Positions 9,529-17,506 are shown, counted from the first letter of the stretch. The stretch: DNA of 38,862 bases from Pirellulaceae bacterium (GCA_024102795.1 JAGFJK010000484.1:1-38862); one strand, 5' to 3'. Notes: generated from the letters alone by a model not told the origin. Numbers and translations: made by a program.

Positions 9529-10482
9529 ATGGCGCACCAGACCTATCTAGTTACGGGAGGCGCTGGCTTTATCGGCTCCCATCTTGTCCAGGCACTCGTC
9601 GCCCGCGGCGCCGAGGTTCGCGTGCTGGACAATCTCAGCACGGGCAAGCTGGAAAACCTGGCGGAATTCGCCGACGCGATCGAGTTCCATGCGGGGGACT
9701 TGAACGACGTGAAGCTGCTGGAGCGGGTGGTGCAGGGAGTGGACTGCATTTTTCACCAGGCTGCCCTGGCCTCGGTGCCCCGCAGTGTGGCCCAGCCGCT
9801 GGAGACGAACGCCGCCTGCGTGACGGGGACGGTCAGTCTGCTGGACCAGGCGCGGCGCCACGGCGTGCGGCGGGTTGTCTATGCCGCGTCGAGCAGTTGC
9901 TACGGCGACCAGCCTTTCAGCTCCAAGCGGGAAGTCGACTTGCCGGCGCCCTTGAGCCCGTACGCGGTCGCCAAGCTGTCGGGCGAGTATTACTGCCAGG
10001 CGTTCCATGCCACGTACGGCCTGGAAACGGTCTGTCTGCGGTACTTCAACGTGTTTGGTCCGCGGCAGGATCCGCACAGTGAATACTCGGCCGTGATCCC
10101 CCGTTTCATCACGCGCCTGCTGGCGGGCGAGCGACCGGTGATTTACGGCGACGGTCTGCAGTCGCGCGATTTTACTTACATCGACAACGTGGTGCAGGGC
10201 AATCTGCTGGCAGCCGAGGCCCGCGGCGTGGGCGGGCGATCGATCAACCTGGCGAGTGGGCGGAGCACCACGCTGTTGCAATTGCTGCGCGCCTTGCAGG
10301 ATCTGCTGGGGACGCCCTTGGAGCCGATTCACGAGCCGCCGCGCGTGGGAGACGTGCGGGAAAGTCTGGCGGATATCACAGTTGCCAGACAACTGCTGGG
10401 TTATGAGCCGCAAGTGGACTTCGACGAGGGGCTAAGCCGCTCGATCTCGTACTACCGCCAACTGTTGACAGTGCCGGGTTAA
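9529..10482 (+). CDS. NAD-dependent UDP-sugar 4-epimerase (WbpP/TviC-like extended SDR)
   Basis: 317-aa extended short-chain dehydrogenase fold protein. It has GGAGFIG at 10-16, the catalytic Ser region SSSCYGD (about 121-127), Tyr145 and Lys149 of YxxxK (SPYAVAK), and the signature RQDPHSEYSAVIPRF typical of UDP-GlcNAc/UDP-GlcNAcA C4-epimerases. It would interconvert the gluco and galacto forms of the N-acetylated sugar or uronic acid made by the preceding dehydrogenase. The ATG at 9529 was chosen because the Rossmann strand starts five residues later; the frame is open 35 codons upstream, but that stretch (about 9424-9528) has no family similarity. The gene lies 110 bp behind the dehydrogenase and is probably in the same transcription unit. 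Confidence 0.92.
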   Translation: MAHQTYLVTGGAGFIGSHLVQALVARGAEVRVLDNLSTGKLENLAEFADAIEFHAGDLNDVKLLERVVQGVDCIFHQAALASVPRSVAQPLETNAACVTGTVSLLDQARRHGVRRVVYAASSSCYGDQPFSSKREVDLPAPLSPYAVAKLSGEYYCQAFHATYGLETVCLRYFNVFGPRQDPHSEYSAVIPRFITRLLAGERPVIYGDGLQSRDFTYIDNVVQGNLLAAEARGVGGRSINLASGRSTTLLQLLRALQDLLGTPLEPIHEPPRVGDVRESLADITVARQLLGYEPQVDFDEGLSRSISYYRQLLTVPG

Positions 10483-10490
10483 GTCCCGCC

Positions 10491-10514
10491 TTGCCGCATT
10501 GCCGCATTGCCGCC
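10491..10514. repeat. Three tandem 8-bp units TTGCCGC(A/C)
   Basis: Directly behind the epimerase stop the sequence TTGCCGCA occurs twice, followed by TTGCCGCC, without gaps. It is a short simple repeat in the 207-bp spacer before the 68-aa gene. No role is apparent. Confidence 0.7.
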
Positions 10515-10689
10515 CAGTCAACAAGTCACCCGTCGCGCAAGCCACATCGGTTTTGCAGCCCGTACCGGCAATCGATGGACCGCGCTCGCCGCGCGCCTGG
10601 AACGTTCCGGCATCACTGGGACGCGCTGCGCTTGTTCTGTTTCGAGCTGTCTTGTTTTGTGTCCCATTTTCGTGAGGAGTTGAACCAGT

Positions 10690-10896
10690 ATGACCAGCCA
10701 TCCCCTTGACTACACGACCCGCAAGGCTTTGTGCGTGCATCTGGGCGAAACGGCGGGACGCGAGATCGCGGATTTGATTCTGAAGATGTCCCGGCGGATC
10801 GAGGAACTGGAGCGCGGCAAGGTCAGCGTGACGCGGATCGTCCCCCAGGAGGGCAGCGGCATCCGCGGCGAGGTGAGTTCGCATTTCCGGGGCTAG
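10690..10896 (+). CDS. Small conserved-looking protein, 68 aa, unknown function
   Basis: A 68-aa soluble protein with an N-terminal helical part rich in Lys/Arg/Glu, including HLGETAGREIADLILKMS and RRIEELERGK (a likely short coiled-coil or amphipathic helix), and a beta-like C-terminal part, VSVTRIVPQEGSGIRGE. There is no signal peptide or membrane segment. The ATG at 10690 has a good AGGAG at 10675-10679 with 10-nt spacing, which supports translation. It stands between the epimerase and glmS, 60 bp ahead of glmS. No family is recognised; position suggests a link to amino-sugar supply, but that is inference only. Confidence 0.72.
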   Translation: MTSHPLDYTTRKALCVHLGETAGREIADLILKMSRRIEELERGKVSVTRIVPQEGSGIRGEVSSHFRG

Positions 10897-10956
10897 GCGG
10901 AAAGCGCTGCCCGTTGTCTTGAATCCGAGACACATCCGAACGAAGGCGCAAAGATC

Positions 10957-12831
10957 ATGTGCGGAATCATGGGATACGTAGGGCACCGGGGCGCGTCCGA
11001 ACGGTTGTTGGAGGGATTGCGCCGTCTGGAATACCGCGGTTACGACAGCGCCGGCCTGGCGACCCTGGGGTCGGGCCATGCGCTGCACGTCCGCAAGCAA
11101 GCGGGGCGGATCGCCGAGTTGGCGTCGGATGTCGCCGCGCGGCCGGCCGGCGGCAGCACGGGGATCGCTCATACCCGCTGGGCAACCCACGGTGCAGCCA
11201 CGCGCCAGAACGCGCATCCGCATCTGGGCGGGAACGGCGTGCTGGCCCTGGCCCACAATGGCGTGATCGAGAACTTCCAGCCGCTGAAGGAACACCTGCA
11301 GACGGCCGGTTTCCAGTTTCGATCCGAAACCGACAGCGAGGTGATTGCGCACCTGGTGGCCGAGGGGCTGCGGGCACAGCAGCGGGAACTTGCCGGCACT
11401 CCGGCAGCGGATGTGTACGAGAGTCTCGTGCGAGCGGTCAGCGGAGCGCTCAGCCAACTGCGAGGCACCTATGGCGTGGCTCTGGTGTTTCGCGACTGGC
11501 CGGAATTGATCATCGCCGCTCGCCTGGGAAGCCCGCTGGTCGTGGGCGTCGGGCAGGGCGAGCACTACCTGGCCAGCGACGGGGCGGCGCTGGCTCCCTT
11601 TACCGACAAGATCGTGTACCTGGCCGACCACCAGATCGCCGTCGTCACGCCGGACCGGCTACGCGTCGTGCAACGCGATGGCGCCACGGTCCGGCACGGC
11701 GTGGAACGCCTGGTAGCCGGCCAGGAAGACGGCGGGCTGGACGGCTATCCGCACTACATGCTGAAGGAGATCTGCGAACAGCCCCGCTCGTTAACCAACG
11801 CCTTGCGCGGGAGGCTAAACGACGACGACGCCACCGCCGTGTTTGGCGGCCTGAATCTGACGCCGCAGCAACTGCGGCGCGTCAAACGCATCATTCTGAC
11901 CGCCTGCGGCACCAGTTGGCACGCCGCCCTGGTGGGAGAGTACCTGATCGAGGAGCTGGCCCGCATCCCGGTCGAAGTCGAGTATGCCAGCGAACTTCGC
12001 TACCGCAACCCGCCGCTCGGCGAGGACACGCTGCTGTTTGCCGTGACCCAGAGCGGCGAAACGGCCGATACCCTGGCCGCGCTGCGGGAGATGAAGCGCA
12101 AGGGGCTGCACACGCTGGCGATCTGCAACGTCGTGGGCAGCACCATTTCGCACGAAGCGGACGGCGGGATCTATCTGCACGCCGGACCGGAGATCGGCGT
12201 CGCCTCGACCAAGGCCTTTACATCCCAGTGTGCCGTGCTGGCCCTGCTGGCACTCTACCTGGGACGTTTGAACGACTTGAGTTTTGCCCGCGGCACGCGA
12301 ATCATCGAGGCCTTGCGGCGCCTGCCGGAGCAAGTCGAAACGGCGCTGGAAACCGACGCCCAGGTCCGCGAACTGGCCGCACGCTACGGCAGCGCGCGCA
12401 ACTTTCTGTATCTGGGGCGGCAGATCAATTTTCCCACGGCCCTCGAGGGCGCGCTGAAGTTGAAGGAAATCAGCTACTTGCACGCCGAGGGTTACCCGGC
12501 GGCCGAGATGAAGCATGGCCCCATCGCCCTGGTCGACCAGGACACTCCCGCCGTCTTCCTCGTACCCCGCGACTCGGTGTACGACAAAGTGCGTTCGAAT
12601 ATCCAGGAAGTCCGTGCCCGGGGCGGGCCGGTGATTGCCGTCGGCACGGCCGGGGACCGCGAGCTGCCGCAACTGGCGGACGACGTCATCCTGGTGCCCG
12701 CGGTCGAGGACTTTCTGACGCCGCTGGTCCACGTCATCCCGCTGCAACTGCTGGCTTATCATATCGCCGTCTCCCGCGGCTGCGACGTGGACAAACCTCG
12801 GAACCTGGCCAAGAGCGTGACCGTCGAATAA
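10957..12831 (+). CDS. glmS: Glutamine-fructose-6-phosphate aminotransferase (isomerising)
   Basis: Cytosolic enzyme that makes glucosamine-6-phosphate from fructose-6-phosphate and glutamine, the entry to UDP-GlcNAc. The 624 aa are close to the family length. The N-terminal glutaminase domain starts with MCGIMGYVG, where Cys2 is the nucleophile after Met removal, followed by RLEYRGYDSAG and HTRWATHG. Two SIS sugar-isomerase domains follow, with CGTSWHA, TQSGETADTL, STKAFTSQ and EISYLHAEGYPAAEMKHGP. The C-terminus is AKSVTVE, the conserved end of the family. GAAGG at 10942-10946 may serve as ribosome binding site. Only 60 bp separate it from the preceding gene, leaving no room for a glmS ribozyme. 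Its presence here suggests dedicated feeding of the glycan locus. Confidence 0.98.
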   Translation: MCGIMGYVGHRGASERLLEGLRRLEYRGYDSAGLATLGSGHALHVRKQAGRIAELASDVAARPAGGSTGIAHTRWATHGAATRQNAHPHLGGNGVLALAHNGVIENFQPLKEHLQTAGFQFRSETDSEVIAHLVAEGLRAQQRELAGTPAADVYESLVRAVSGALSQLRGTYGVALVFRDWPELIIAARLGSPLVVGVGQGEHYLASDGAALAPFTDKIVYLADHQIAVVTPDRLRVVQRDGATVRHGVERLVAGQEDGGLDGYPHYMLKEICEQPRSLTNALRGRLNDDDATAVFGGLNLTPQQLRRVKRIILTACGTSWHAALVGEYLIEELARIPVEVEYASELRYRNPPLGEDTLLFAVTQSGETADTLAALREMKRKGLHTLAICNVVGSTISHEADGGIYLHAGPEIGVASTKAFTSQCAVLALLALYLGRLNDLSFARGTRIIEALRRLPEQVETALETDAQVRELAARYGSARNFLYLGRQINFPTALEGALKLKEISYLHAEGYPAAEMKHGPIALVDQDTPAVFLVPRDSVYDKVRSNIQEVRARGGPVIAVGTAGDRELPQLADDVILVPAVEDFLTPLVHVIPLQLLAYHIAVSRGCDVDKPRNLAKSVTVE

Positions 12832-12881
12832 GGCCCCGCCGCGCTGGCCCGCCACCGCGCGGGCGGCAACGCGCCTCCAGC

Positions 12882-12912
12882 CGGTGCCGCGGGGGCCTCG
12901 CTCCCGGCACCG
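12882..12912 (+). terminator. GC-rich hairpin 50 nt after glmS
   Basis: A perfect 8-bp inverted repeat, CGGTGCCG (12882-12889) and CGGCACCG (12905-12912), encloses a GC-rich 15-nt loop in the spacer after glmS. It has no following T-run, so its action as terminator is uncertain. Confidence 0.4.
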
Positions 12913-12958
12913 CGTGGCGGGATCCCACAACCGATACCTCCGTAAATGAAAATTACCG

Positions 12959-13231
12959 GTGAATAATTCTTCCAACTCAGGCTTCGCGCACTACCACGGT
13001 TGCCGCGTGGCGGTCATTTCGCGGGATACACGTTGTCCGGTGGCGATCCAGGGCGTGGCCAGTTACGAGCAGCACGAACTGTTGGGAAACGTGCTGCGGA
13101 TTCACTGCGAACCCGAGGACCCCTGCGGCGCCCTGAACGTGCTGATCTCCGAAGCCGAATGGGACGGGGAGATCAAAACGGGGGACCGGGACGACTGCGA
13201 TTTTCGCTTCTACCTGGACCGAGTGGATTGA
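12959..13231 (+). CDS. Hypothetical 90-aa protein
   Basis: A 90-aa acidic soluble protein with no membrane segment. The core VAIQGVASYEQHELLGNVLRI is followed by an Asp/Glu-rich C-terminal part with DGEIKTGDRDDCDFRFYLD. The pattern of alternating hydrophobic residues suggests a small beta-rich domain. The start is a GTG at 12959 without a clear Shine-Dalgarno, so a later start is possible, although no ATG occurs in the first half. The stop is 4 nt before the YdcF-like gene, so the two are probably co-transcribed. No family is recognised. Confidence 0.6.
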   Translation: MNNSSNSGFAHYHGCRVAVISRDTRCPVAIQGVASYEQHELLGNVLRIHCEPEDPCGALNVLISEAEWDGEIKTGDRDDCDFRFYLDRVD

Positions 13232-13235
13232 CGTT

Positions 13236-14003
13236 ATGTACCAACTGGCCGGCATGCTGCTCAACCCGTTCCTCAGCCTCCATCTGCTGACAGTCGCGGC
13301 GCTGGTGCTGGCCTGGTGGCGGTGGCCGCAGGCTCGCCGCGGGCTGGCGTGGGTGGCGCTACCCTTCGCGGCCCTGACGGCCGCTGCCTGGCCTCCGCTC
13401 GCCTACCTGGGACTGGGGTCACTGGAATGGGCCTTCCCGCCGTCGCGGCAGCGGCCGGCCGATGTCCAGGCAATTGTCGTGCTCAGCGGCGGCTTGCGGA
13501 CGCCCGATTCGGGCTACCCGTATACCGACCTGGGGGACGACACGCTGCGACGGTGCCTGCTGGCGGCGGAGCTGTACCGAGCCGGACCGCCCTGCCCGAT
13601 CCTGGTCAGCGGCGGCAAAGTCGAGGCGTCTCGGCCAGGTCCCACGCTGGCCGCCGCGATGCGCGAGTTCCTGCTGCTGCAAGGCGTGCCGGATGCACAG
13701 ATCCTGGTCGAGGACCGTTCGCGAAACACGTATGAGAACGCGGTCGAGTCCGCGCGCGTGCTGCGCGAGCGGAACCTGCGGCAGGTGATCCTGGTCACCG
13801 ACGCAACCCACTTGTGGCGCGCGGTGAGCTGCTTTCGAAAGCAGCAGATGGATGTTCTGCCCAGGGGGGCCGATTACCAGGCCACCGACTTCCAGTGGAG
13901 CCTGTCCAGTCTGGTGCCCAGCGAGGGGGCGGCACGCGGCATGAGACGCGTGGTTCACGAGTGGGTCGGCATGGGCTGGTACTGGCTGCAGGATCGCGTC
14001 TGA
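13236..14003 (+). CDS. DUF218/YdcF-ElyC family membrane protein
   Basis: 255-aa protein with two N-terminal membrane segments (about 4-25 and 32-58) followed by a DUF218 Rossmann-like domain. Signatures are VVLSGGLR (about 80-87), LVSGGKVE, EDRSRNTYENA (about 165-175) and VTDATHLWRA (about 186-195). By family knowledge such proteins act at the cytoplasmic membrane in envelope biogenesis; ElyC affects peptidoglycan and enterobacterial common antigen precursor metabolism in E. coli. The exact reaction is not established. The ATG at 13236 follows the previous stop by 4 nt. Location between glmS and a GlmU-like gene fits a role in lipid-linked sugar metabolism. Confidence 0.85.
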   Translation: MYQLAGMLLNPFLSLHLLTVAALVLAWWRWPQARRGLAWVALPFAALTAAAWPPLAYLGLGSLEWAFPPSRQRPADVQAIVVLSGGLRTPDSGYPYTDLGDDTLRRCLLAAELYRAGPPCPILVSGGKVEASRPGPTLAAAMREFLLLQGVPDAQILVEDRSRNTYENAVESARVLRERNLRQVILVTDATHLWRAVSCFRKQQMDVLPRGADYQATDFQWSLSSLVPSEGAARGMRRVVHEWVGMGWYWLQDRV

Positions 14004-14094
14004 ACCGCCGCCGACCGGCAACCTGGAACGCGGCGAGTGGCCTGCCGCCGGCTGCCTGGCCCACGGGTCACGACGCACTCCCGGAGACTTCTTC

Positions 14095-15318
14095 ATGCGG
14101 CTGATTCTGTTCGAGGATCGCTGGGTGGAACGGCTGTTCCCCGTGACGACCGGGCGGCCGGCCTTTGCGGTCACGTGCGGCAGTCGCCGGCTGCTGGAAT
14201 GCGCCGATCGGACGGGCCAACCGCTCGGCGCGGTCGTTCGACCGCACCTGAGGGAAATGGTGCGCGCCGATTACCCGCGGGTGGAAACCTTGGCGGGGCC
14301 CGTTGCCGGCCCCTGCGTTTTGCTGAATGCCAGGCTCGTCCCGTCCCCGCGGCTGGATCGCCTGCTGGCCGGCCTGCTCGCCGAACCACGGGCCTGCCGG
14401 CTGTTGTACCAGGACCAGTTGGCGCTGGCCTGCGTTCCCGACGCCCGGCAGATCACCTGGTCGCCCGATGCGGTCCCCGGGTTGGAAGGTTTGCCCGTCG
14501 AGGAGGGCGAACTGCCGCTGCTGGACTACCCGCACGACTTGATCCGCTGGAACAGCGAGATTTTCGCCGCCAGTCTGGAGCGGCGGCTGTCCCAGGGCTC
14601 CTACCAGCAGCTCCAGGACGGGCTGTTCCTGGCCGAAGACGTGCAACTGCACGAAACCGTGGTCAGCGATACGCGTTCCGGACCGATCGTGATCGAGCGG
14701 GCGGCCCGGATTGGCCCCTTCGCGTTCCTGCAGGGCCCCGTGCACATCGGTGCCGGTTGCCGGATCCTGGAACATGCGGCCATCAAGCAACATGTCTGCC
14801 TGGGCCACACGACGAAAATCGGCGGAGAAGTGGAAGCTTCCATCGTGGAACCGTACACCAACAAGCAACACCACGGGTTCCTGGGCCACAGCTACCTGGG
14901 CAGTTGGATCAACCTGGGTGCGGGGACCTGCAACAGCGATCTCAAGAACACCTACGGCCGGGTGAATATGGACTACGCCGGCCGGAAGGTGGAAACGGGG
15001 ATGCAGTTCCTGGGCTGCATCATGGGAGATTACGCCAAGTCAGCGATCAACACCAGCATCTTTACCGGCAAGGTAATCGGCGTCTGCAGCATGATGTACG
15101 GCTTTGTGACCGAGAATGTCCCCAGCTTTGTGAACTATGCTCGGATCTTTGGACAGGTCACCGAACTGCCAGCCGATGTGATGATCGCCACGCAAGCCCG
15201 GATGTTCCAGCGCCGTTCGGTAGCGCAGCGCGATTGCGACATCCAGTTGATCCGCGACATGTTCGATCTGACGCGGTTGGAGCGGCAGTGGGCTGGCTGG
15301 TTCCCGCACTCGACGTGA
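14095..15318 (+). CDS. GlmU-family putative sugar nucleotidyltransferase with left-handed beta-helix
   Basis: 407-aa protein of the alternative GlmU-like family. It has a divergent N-terminal nucleotidyltransferase-like region (MRLILFED..., 1-130) and a C-terminal hexapeptide beta-helix from about residue 185. Key helix motifs are PFAFLQGPVHIG, YTNKQHHGFLGHSYLGSW, and NLGAGTCNSDLKNTYG, which is typical of acetyl-CoA dependent GlmU acetyltransferase domains. It probably acts in UDP-GlcNAc (or related) synthesis together with GlmS. The canonical N-terminal LAAGxGTRM loop of true GlmU is not present, so the uridylyl activity is uncertain. A GGAGA at 14083-14087 precedes the ATG. The last 279 bp overlap the antisense FHA gene. 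Confidence 0.85.
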   Translation: MRLILFEDRWVERLFPVTTGRPAFAVTCGSRRLLECADRTGQPLGAVVRPHLREMVRADYPRVETLAGPVAGPCVLLNARLVPSPRLDRLLAGLLAEPRACRLLYQDQLALACVPDARQITWSPDAVPGLEGLPVEEGELPLLDYPHDLIRWNSEIFAASLERRLSQGSYQQLQDGLFLAEDVQLHETVVSDTRSGPIVIERAARIGPFAFLQGPVHIGAGCRILEHAAIKQHVCLGHTTKIGGEVEASIVEPYTNKQHHGFLGHSYLGSWINLGAGTCNSDLKNTYGRVNMDYAGRKVETGMQFLGCIMGDYAKSAINTSIFTGKVIGVCSMMYGFVTENVPSFVNYARIFGQVTELPADVMIATQARMFQRRSVAQRDCDIQLIRDMFDLTRLERQWAGWFPHST

Positions 15319-16992
15319 TACGTCCGCCGGCTGAGGAAAGATGCGGCCGGGACCCAGGAACAGGCGGTAACAGAACCAGGCGCCGACTCCGCTGACGACC
15401 AGCACCGCCAGCACTACCAGGGCGGTCACCAGCCACCAGCGCCGGCGCTGTTGTTCTCTTCCCAGCCGGTCGTACCGCGCCAGATGCGGATCGTGTTCCG
15501 GCAGGCGGTCGTCGCCAGCGGGCCGCCTGGACTCGGCCACGCGCGGCGCCTTCCGCCAGGCACCCGAGGGCGGACTCTCGGTGCCCCTGACCGAACCAAG
15601 GACCCCCAGGGTCGCGAACGATTCATCCTGGCCCTGGACTTCGGGCGGCGCCCGGTCCTCGGCTTCCCGCTGGACTTGGGCTTCCTGCTCGACGTGGGCT
15701 TCCTGGGCCTCCCGCTGGACTTGGGCTACCGGTTGGACTTGGGCTTCCTGATCGACTTGGGCCTCCTGCTGGACTTGGGTTTCCCGCGGGACCTCGGCCT
15801 CCTGTGCTGGGGTTTCTGGCTGCCGCCTGACGGTCGCCAGTTGCTGCCGGGTGCGTTCGTGGGCGTCGCGCTCAAGCTGCAAGAACTCGAGCAGTTGAGC
15901 TTGTTCGGCATCGCGGCTTGCCAGGCGTTGCCGGCTGGCTTCGAGCGAGCTTCGCAAGCTTTCCAATTCCGAGGAGCGAGCGGCCAGTTGCCGCTGCAGC
16001 TCTTGCTGCTGGTGTTCGTAGGCTTCCCGCGCGGCGCTTACTTGGGCGGCCGCGTCCGCTTGTTGCTCCGCCACCCGATGCTCGTACGCCGTGCGCTGCT
16101 GGCGGGAACGTTCGCGCTCCATCTCGAGCTGTTCCCGGATCGCGTCCAGCGCTGCCTCGGCAGCGCGCAGTTCGGCCTCACGAGTCGTTAGTTCCTGGCT
16201 CTTCCGTTCCAGGCGCAGCTCGGATTCGGACAACTCGGCGGCGAGCTGCCGGACTTTGCTCCGTTCCTGAATTGCCAGGGTCTCCGGTGCCGAACCTGGA
16301 TTGGCTGGCGATTTGGGCCAGGGGGAGCCGGCAGGAGTCACACCAAGCAACCGTAACTTCACAGTGCCCACGCGGACTGCCCTTCCCACCGGGATGACTG
16401 CCGCGTCCACCGCCTTGCCCAGCAAGTGGCAGCCGTTGCTGCTGAACAGATCGATGACCCATAAGTCGTCGTCGTCCCAGTACAGGACGCAGTGGGTGCG
16501 GGACACTCCTTCCTGTTTGACCCGCAAGTGGCTGGGTCGCCGTCGCCCCACGACGGTCAGCCTCCGTTTGAGCGGGCGGCGCGTCAGCGTTCGCCCGGCA
16601 AGCGAGATCTCCAGCCAGGGCGTCCGTGCCAGATGCTCGCTGACGGTTGCGGGAGGCTCTGCGGTCGAATCTTGATGCGACCGTACCTGCAACGCGTACG
16701 GCGGAATCGGCAACCAGGTCGAGTCCTGCAGCCAGCCCTCGGCGGACGTCCCGGACTGCGAAGGTTCGTCCGGCCTGGCCTCCGGCAGGAAGTACCAGAC
16801 CGCTTGGGGGGTGGCAATGAGACAAGCCGCACGGCTCGCCACCGCCGGCAATTCAATTTCCGATCCGGCGTGGGAGCCGACGCGGGCGAACGGCTTACCG
16901 ATCTCCGGAGCCAATTCGCCTGTGGGGCCACGGACCGCGATCTGCAGATCGGGCGAGGACCAGAATGGTTTGGAGCGGTTCACATTTTCCAA
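15040..16992 (-). CDS. FHA-domain, coiled-coil, single-pass membrane protein
   Basis: Up to 650 aa. Residues about 15-75 look like a degenerate FHA domain; about 130-220 form a canonical FHA domain with VVGRRR, GVSRTHC and DLFSSNG, expected to bind phosphothreonine. A Glu/Gln/Arg-rich coiled coil follows (about 245-390), then degenerate repeats around the word QEAQVQ (about 395-440), then one membrane helix, WWLVTALVVLAVLVVSGVGA (about 525-545). Partners are probably Ser/Thr kinase substrates; none are encoded here. The start is uncertain: TTG at 16992, GTG at 16983, and the frame is open about 15 codons further upstream. The part after the membrane segment runs antisense into the GlmU-like gene for 279 bp. 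That tail may be a read-through after loss of an original stop. Confidence 0.82.
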   Translation of the reverse strand: MENVNRSKPFWSSPDLQIAVRGPTGELAPEIGKPFARVGSHAGSEIELPAVASRAACLIATPQAVWYFLPEARPDEPSQSGTSAEGWLQDSTWLPIPPYALQVRSHQDSTAEPPATVSEHLARTPWLEISLAGRTLTRRPLKRRLTVVGRRRPSHLRVKQEGVSRTHCVLYWDDDDLWVIDLFSSNGCHLLGKAVDAAVIPVGRAVRVGTVKLRLLGVTPAGSPWPKSPANPGSAPETLAIQERSKVRQLAAELSESELRLERKSQELTTREAELRAAEAALDAIREQLEMERERSRQQRTAYEHRVAEQQADAAAQVSAAREAYEHQQQELQRQLAARSSELESLRSSLEASRQRLASRDAEQAQLLEFLQLERDAHERTRQQLATVRRQPETPAQEAEVPRETQVQQEAQVDQEAQVQPVAQVQREAQEAHVEQEAQVQREAEDRAPPEVQGQDESFATLGVLGSVRGTESPPSGAWRKAPRVAESRRPAGDDRLPEHDPHLARYDRLGREQQRRRWWLVTALVVLAVLVVSGVGAWFCYRLFLGPGRIFPQPADVSRRVREPASPLPLQPRQIEHVADQLDVAIALRYRTALEHPGLRGDHHIGWQFGDLSKDPSIVHKAGDILGHKAVHHAADADYLAGKDAGVDR

Positions 16993-17064
16993 CCGAATAG
17001 CCCCAATCGACTGCCAGTTCCACAGCTTCCAGGCTAATCATCGCCGGGCGTGCGGGCAACGATC

Positions 17065-17129
17065 GGAGTTGGCGAGCGGAATTGGCGAGCGGAATTGGTG
17101 GGCGGAATTGGCGAGCGGAATTGGCGAGC
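17065..17129. repeat. Five tandem 13-bp units GGAATTGGCGAGC
   Basis: Five contiguous copies of a 13-bp unit. Units 2, 4 and 5 are identical, unit 1 has GGAG for GGAA and unit 3 has GGTGGGC at its end. The unit contains GGCGAGC, which is also the arm of the palindromes that follow. It lies in the divergent spacer between the FHA gene and the 151-aa gene. Confidence 0.9.
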
Positions 17130-17256
17130 GGCGGGCGTCAGCCCGCTGTTTCTACGCGCGGTACACCGACGATCCATTGAAACAGGGGACTGACGTCCCC
17201 CGCTCGCCAGATCCACAGAAACAGGGGACTAACGTCCCCCGCTCGCCTTGGCGAGC
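17130..17256. repeat. REP-like palindromic repeat cluster
   Basis: After the tandem units comes the inverted repeat GCGGGC-GTCA-GCCCGC (17131-17146). Two 30-bp direct copies then follow at 17179-17208 and 17218-17247, differing at one base and separated by 9 bp. Each contains the near-palindrome GGGGACTGACGTCCCC. The second ends in the palindrome GCTCGCCTTGGCGAGC (17241-17256). The structure resembles interspersed repetitive extragenic palindromes; copy number elsewhere cannot be seen from this window. Confidence 0.8.
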
Positions 17257-17406
17257 GGCACCCAGCGGGTTACGAAAAAACTTCAGGAAAAATCTGGCCC
17301 GTTCGGGATGCAGATGTTGGTCGGATGCCAAGTGCCAGGCGGCTCGCAGTCGATATTACCGATATTGCGATTACAGACGGTTTCGCCGGTTGGCCCGAGG
17401 ATCGCC

Positions 17407-17422
17407 GGGGGGGCGCCCCCCC
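17407..17422. repeat. Perfect palindrome G7-CG-C7
   Basis: Seven G, then CG, then seven C form a perfect 16-bp palindrome 85 bp ahead of the next gene. It could form a very stable cruciform or hairpin, or it could be a sequencing or assembly artefact at a homopolymer. It is not followed by T residues. Confidence 0.75.
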
Positions 17423-17451
17423 TGGGTGCTCGGGGACGTGGCCCGATGGCA

Positions 17452-17481
17452 TTGGCGTTCTGGCTGGAAACTGTGTATCAT
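17452..17481 (+). promoter_or_regulatory. Possible sigma-70-like promoter for the 151-aa secreted protein
   Basis: TTGGCG (17452-17457) and TATCAT (17476-17481) are separated by 18 bp and sit 26 bp before the ATG. The -10 matches the consensus at five of six positions and the -35 at four of six. Planctomycete promoters are poorly characterised, so this is tentative. Confidence 0.3.
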
Positions 17482-17506
17482 TCAAAGTTGATAAGGAGTG
17501 GAGGCC

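Noticed and set aside
10897-10956. glmS ribozyme leader
   Set aside because: Only 60 bp separate glmS from the previous gene and no ribozyme-like core is present.
10959-12962. 667-aa + strand open frame
   Set aside because: It is the +2 shadow of glmS; the glmS frame has all family motifs.
17179-17247. Two 30-bp direct repeats considered as a CRISPR array
   Set aside because: Only two copies, a 9-bp spacer, and an internally palindromic unit; fits extragenic palindromes better. No cas genes.
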